7,087 bases of DNA from the NCBI GenBank assembly GCA_003694525.1, contig RFLK01000010.1:1-7087 (forward strand). Reading direction: 5' to 3'. The notes under the pieces were generated by a model. It was given only the letters and a program-made list of their open reading frames with translations, had not been told where the DNA came from and did not search any database. The DNA is from Candidatus Woesearchaeota archaeon. GTDB lineage: Archaea; Nanobdellota; Nanobdellia; Woesearchaeales; ARS49. The translations under genes and the position numbers were made by a program. Positions 4,875 to 7,087 of this stretch are shown here, in pieces; position 1 is the stretch's first letter, and each line of letters opens with the position of its first letter.

Positions 4875-4882
4875 CTTTAAAT
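4875..4882 (+). promoter_or_regulatory. TATA box for cbf5
   Basis: CTTTAAAT is centred about 25 nt before the ATG at 4904 in the 65-nt gap after L31e. It predicts a leaderless mRNA and separates cbf5 from the ribosomal operon. Confidence 0.55.
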
Positions 4883-4903
4883 GAAGCAGGTTTTCACCTA
4901 ACA

Positions 4904-5893
4904 ATGAAACTACCCTTTGAGCTTGAACAAAGAGAAATACTAGTAAAACAAAAAGCAGAAACAGATCCTGCATTCGGATCAAAGCCAGAGAACAGGCCCA
5001 CCTCAGAACTAATAAATTACGGCATCATAAACATAAACAAACCAAAAGGCCCAACATCGCATATGACTTCTGACTATGTCAAAAAAATACTTCACATAAA
5101 AAAAGCAGGCCACGGCGGATCACTTGATCCGGGAGTTACAGGCGTTCTTCCAGTAGCTCTTGGCAGAGCAACAAGAATAGTTCAGGCGCTACTGCCAGCA
5201 GGCAAAGAATACGTCTGCATAATGCACATTCACAATGATGTCTCAGAGGACAAACTCCTTGAAACTCTAAAAGAATTCAAAGGAGAGATAGAACAGCTTC
5301 CACCTGTCAAAAGCGCAGTTGCAAGACGCCTGCGAAAAAGAAAAATCTACTACCTTGAAATACTCGAAATAGAAGGCAGGGACGTTCTATTTAAAGTTGG
5401 ATGCCAGGGAGGCACGTACATCAGAAAACTCTGCCACGATATAGGAAGAAAACTGGGCGTTGGAGCACATATGGCCGAGCTTATAAGAACAAAAGCAGGC
5501 CCTTTCACAGACAAGGACTGGATAACCTTGCAAGAGCTGGAAGATGCTTACGCATACTGGAAGGAAGAGAACAACGACACATTCTTAAGGCATTGCATAA
5601 AACCAGCAGAGGCAGGAGTAGAACACTTGCCAAAAGTTTGGGTTCTGGACTCTGCGGTCGACAGCCTGTGCCATGGCGCAAGCCTTAACATTCCAGGAGT
5701 TGCAAAACTGAACACAGGAATAGAGAAAGACGACCTTGTGGCAGTTATGACCCTCAAAGAAGAGCTTGTCGCATTAGGAACAGCATTTATGAGCAGCAAT
5801 CAGATGATGGAATCCGAAAAGGGCACTTGCATCAGAATCACGAAAGTGTTCATGAGAGAAGGAACATACCCAAAATACAAGATAGAAGATTAA
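4904..5893 (+). CDS. cbf5: Cbf5/TruB-type tRNA and rRNA pseudouridine synthase (H/ACA RNP catalytic subunit)
   Basis: Cbf5 converts uridine to pseudouridine in rRNA, guided by H/ACA RNAs together with Nop10, Gar1 and L7Ae; the archaeal enzyme can also make tRNA pseudouridine 55. The 329 residues match the usual archaeal length. The N-terminal extension (1-38, 'LPFELEQREILVKQKAETDP') is typical of Cbf5 rather than bacterial TruB. 'GIININKPKGPTSH' (40-53) starts the TruB fold. The catalytic motif 'GHGGSLDPGVTGVLPVALG' (69-87) holds the catalytic Asp, D75. 'GKEYVC' (100-105), 'QLPPVKSAVARRLRKRKIYY' (131-150) and 'CQGGTYIRKLCHDIG' (167-181) complete the active-site region. A PUA RNA-binding domain covers about 243-319. 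No key residue is missing. The gene has its own TATA box and no Shine-Dalgarno, consistent with leaderless translation. Confidence 0.97.
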   Translation: MKLPFELEQREILVKQKAETDPAFGSKPENRPTSELINYGIININKPKGPTSHMTSDYVKKILHIKKAGHGGSLDPGVTGVLPVALGRATRIVQALLPAGKEYVCIMHIHNDVSEDKLLETLKEFKGEIEQLPPVKSAVARRLRKRKIYYLEILEIEGRDVLFKVGCQGGTYIRKLCHDIGRKLGVGAHMAELIRTKAGPFTDKDWITLQELEDAYAYWKEENNDTFLRHCIKPAEAGVEHLPKVWVLDSAVDSLCHGASLNIPGVAKLNTGIEKDDLVAVMTLKEELVALGTAFMSSNQMMESEKGTCIRITKVFMREGTYPKYKIED

Positions 5894-5936
5894 ATGCCTC
5901 AAAAAGAGAAAAATCAGTGTTCTTCTTGTGCACAAC

Positions 5937-5947
5937 ATATATAAATA
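5937..5947 (+). promoter_or_regulatory. TATA box for the VWA membrane protein
   Basis: ATATATAAATA is centred about 28 nt before the ATG at 5970, in a 76-nt gap after cbf5. It again implies a leaderless transcript. Confidence 0.6.
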
Positions 5948-5969
5948 GAGAAACAACAAACAAAAACGG

Positions 5970-7087
5970 ATGGCGGCACCTTTTCAAATAGAAAACCCCG
6001 CAGGCCTGTGGGCCCTTTTAGGACTTGTACCGCTAATAATACTATACCTTATCAGGCCCCGACCAACAGTTATGGCAGTTCCAAGCCTGATGTTCTTTCT
6101 CAAAAGCTCAGGATCAAGAAGGCTCAACAGCTTTCTGAGACAAATAACGCACGACTGGCTATTCCTGATACAGCTGATCGCTCTCAGCGCACTTCTCTTA
6201 ACATTTGCGCACCCCTACTCAACATACGAACACGATGTAACAGCAAGCAACACAGTAATAGTTCTTGACGTGTCCGCAAGCATGCACACAAAAGAAGGCA
6301 GAACGACAAGATTCGACCTTGCAATACAACAAGCAAAAAGAGTGCTCGGATCAAAAAACAGCATAATACTTGCAAAACAAACCCCATACCTTGCACTAAA
6401 AGATGCAACAGCTGAGGAGACAATACGCTTTTTGAATAGCCTGAGAGCAAGAGACACCCCAACCCACCTTGGAGAAGCAATAATACTTGCAGGAGAAACA
6501 CTAGGATCTGAGGGCAGAGTAGTTGTGATCTCTGATTTTGTCAACACAGGAGGCCAGAATCCAGACGTTGCAAAAGCAGTTCTTGAGAGCAAAAATATAG
6601 TCGTAGATTTTGTAAACGTGGGCTCTGATGGAAAAGAGAACACAGGAATAGTAAAAATTGATGCGGCAAATGAAGAGACAACAATCTACGTTAAAAACTA
6701 CAACAAAAAAAGAAAAAGCGTTCAATTATCAATAGGCGCCAGCAGGACAACACTCGAAATACCGCCAGAATCAACAGAAACCTACTCTTTCAAAACACCC
6801 CCTGGAACCACAAAGATAAAACTTGAAACAAAAGACGATCTTGCCGAAGACAACATAGCATACTTGGCAGCACCAAAAGAAGGGAGAACAAGAGTTCTTC
6901 TCATAACAAACAATGAAAGCGTCTTCCTCAAAACAGCCCTTCTCGCATCATCGGACTTTGCAGTCACCATAACAGAGCCGCCAGTTGTTCCAAAAGACTA
7001 CTATGACGTCTATATAATAAACAATATCGATCCAGCGCAGATACTTCCAGGAACATTCGAGCAAATATTTGACAATGTTGAAAAAGG
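5970..7087 (+). CDS. BatA-like VWA-domain membrane protein, 3' end cut off by window edge
   Basis: The first 372 codons are visible; no stop is reached. The N-terminus 'FQIENPAGLWALLGLVPLII' gives membrane helix 1 (about 11-29). With 'RPRPTVMAVPSLMFFL' and helix 2 (about 62-80) it matches the BatA/aerotolerance-type N-terminal region. A VWA domain spans about 94-220. Its metal-ion-dependent adhesion site looks complete: D100-x-S102-x-S104 in 'VLDVSASM', T165 in 'TPTHLGEA' and D189 in 'VVISDF'. Residues 225-295 look like a beta-sandwich segment, and from about 302 ('GRTRVLLITNNESVFLKTAL') a Rossmann-like, glutamine-amidotransferase-type domain begins, as in long VWA proteins of this class. Such proteins commonly work with MoxR-type AAA ATPases and DUF58 proteins; neither is visible here. 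The VWA domain would lie outside the membrane if helix 1 starts outside, but topology is not settled. The process served is unknown. Confidence 0.88.
   Translation, partial: MAAPFQIENPAGLWALLGLVPLIILYLIRPRPTVMAVPSLMFFLKSSGSRRLNSFLRQITHDWLFLIQLIALSALLLTFAHPYSTYEHDVTASNTVIVLDVSASMHTKEGRTTRFDLAIQQAKRVLGSKNSIILAKQTPYLALKDATAEETIRFLNSLRARDTPTHLGEAIILAGETLGSEGRVVVISDFVNTGGQNPDVAKAVLESKNIVVDFVNVGSDGKENTGIVKIDAANEETTIYVKNYNKKRKSVQLSIGASRTTLEIPPESTETYSFKTPPGTTKIKLETKDDLAEDNIAYLAAPKEGRTRVLLITNNESVFLKTALLASSDFAVTITEPPVVPKDYYDVYIINNIDPAQILPGTFEQIFDNVEK

Noticed and set aside
4839..4903. Terminator between L31e and cbf5
   Set aside because: No hairpin or strong oligo-T run is visible. Only scattered short T stretches occur, which are not enough to call a termination site.

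Overview
The window reads as chromosome of an archaeon, most likely a small-genome DPANN lineage (Woesearchaeota/Pacearchaeota-like; this placement is an inference). Direct signs of archaea are archaeal/eukaryote-type ribosomal proteins (S19e, L39e, L31e), the H/ACA pseudouridine synthase Cbf5, and AT-rich TATA-type promoters. Five of the six promoters lie 25-28 nt before an ATG, as expected for leaderless mRNAs. The DPANN leaning comes from the style of the surface proteins: Cys-rich modules and a membrane helix followed by an 'ITGN' motif. It also comes from long charged tails on ribosomal proteins and from missing members of a usual ribosomal gene cluster.

Layout. Positions 1-823 (minus strand) hold a partial membrane protein with an extracellular domain, one membrane helix and the start of a cytoplasmic winged helix. 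It is probably a membrane-bound transcription regulator. A 119-nt divergent promoter region separates it from 943-1866, an exported protein with 18 cysteines. Next come 1934-2635 (small cytoplasmic domain, one membrane helix, duplicated four-cysteine extracellular module) and, overlapping it by 32 nt, a Nudix-fold protein with a damaged Nudix box (2604-3146). Positions 3232-4838 are a tight ribosomal operon, S19e - L39e - L31e, in which S19e and L31e carry disordered Lys/Glu-rich tails of more than 110 residues. It is the only unit here with a predicted structured 5' leader. Then follow Cbf5 (4904-5893) and the first 372 codons of a BatA-type VWA membrane protein (5970 to the right edge).

How it fits together. 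The left third is a surface/envelope region: a putative membrane sensor-regulator facing a disulphide-rich surface protein, then a second disulphide-rich membrane protein. The middle and right parts are translation and rRNA-modification genes, ending at an envelope-associated VWA protein. Every gap between genes is under 300 nt. I see no tRNA, rRNA, CRISPR array, insertion sequence or other mobile element. The most unusual items are the S19e leader with two possible hairpins, the paired disordered tails, the exactly duplicated Cys spacing in the 1934-2635 protein, and the degenerate Nudix box.
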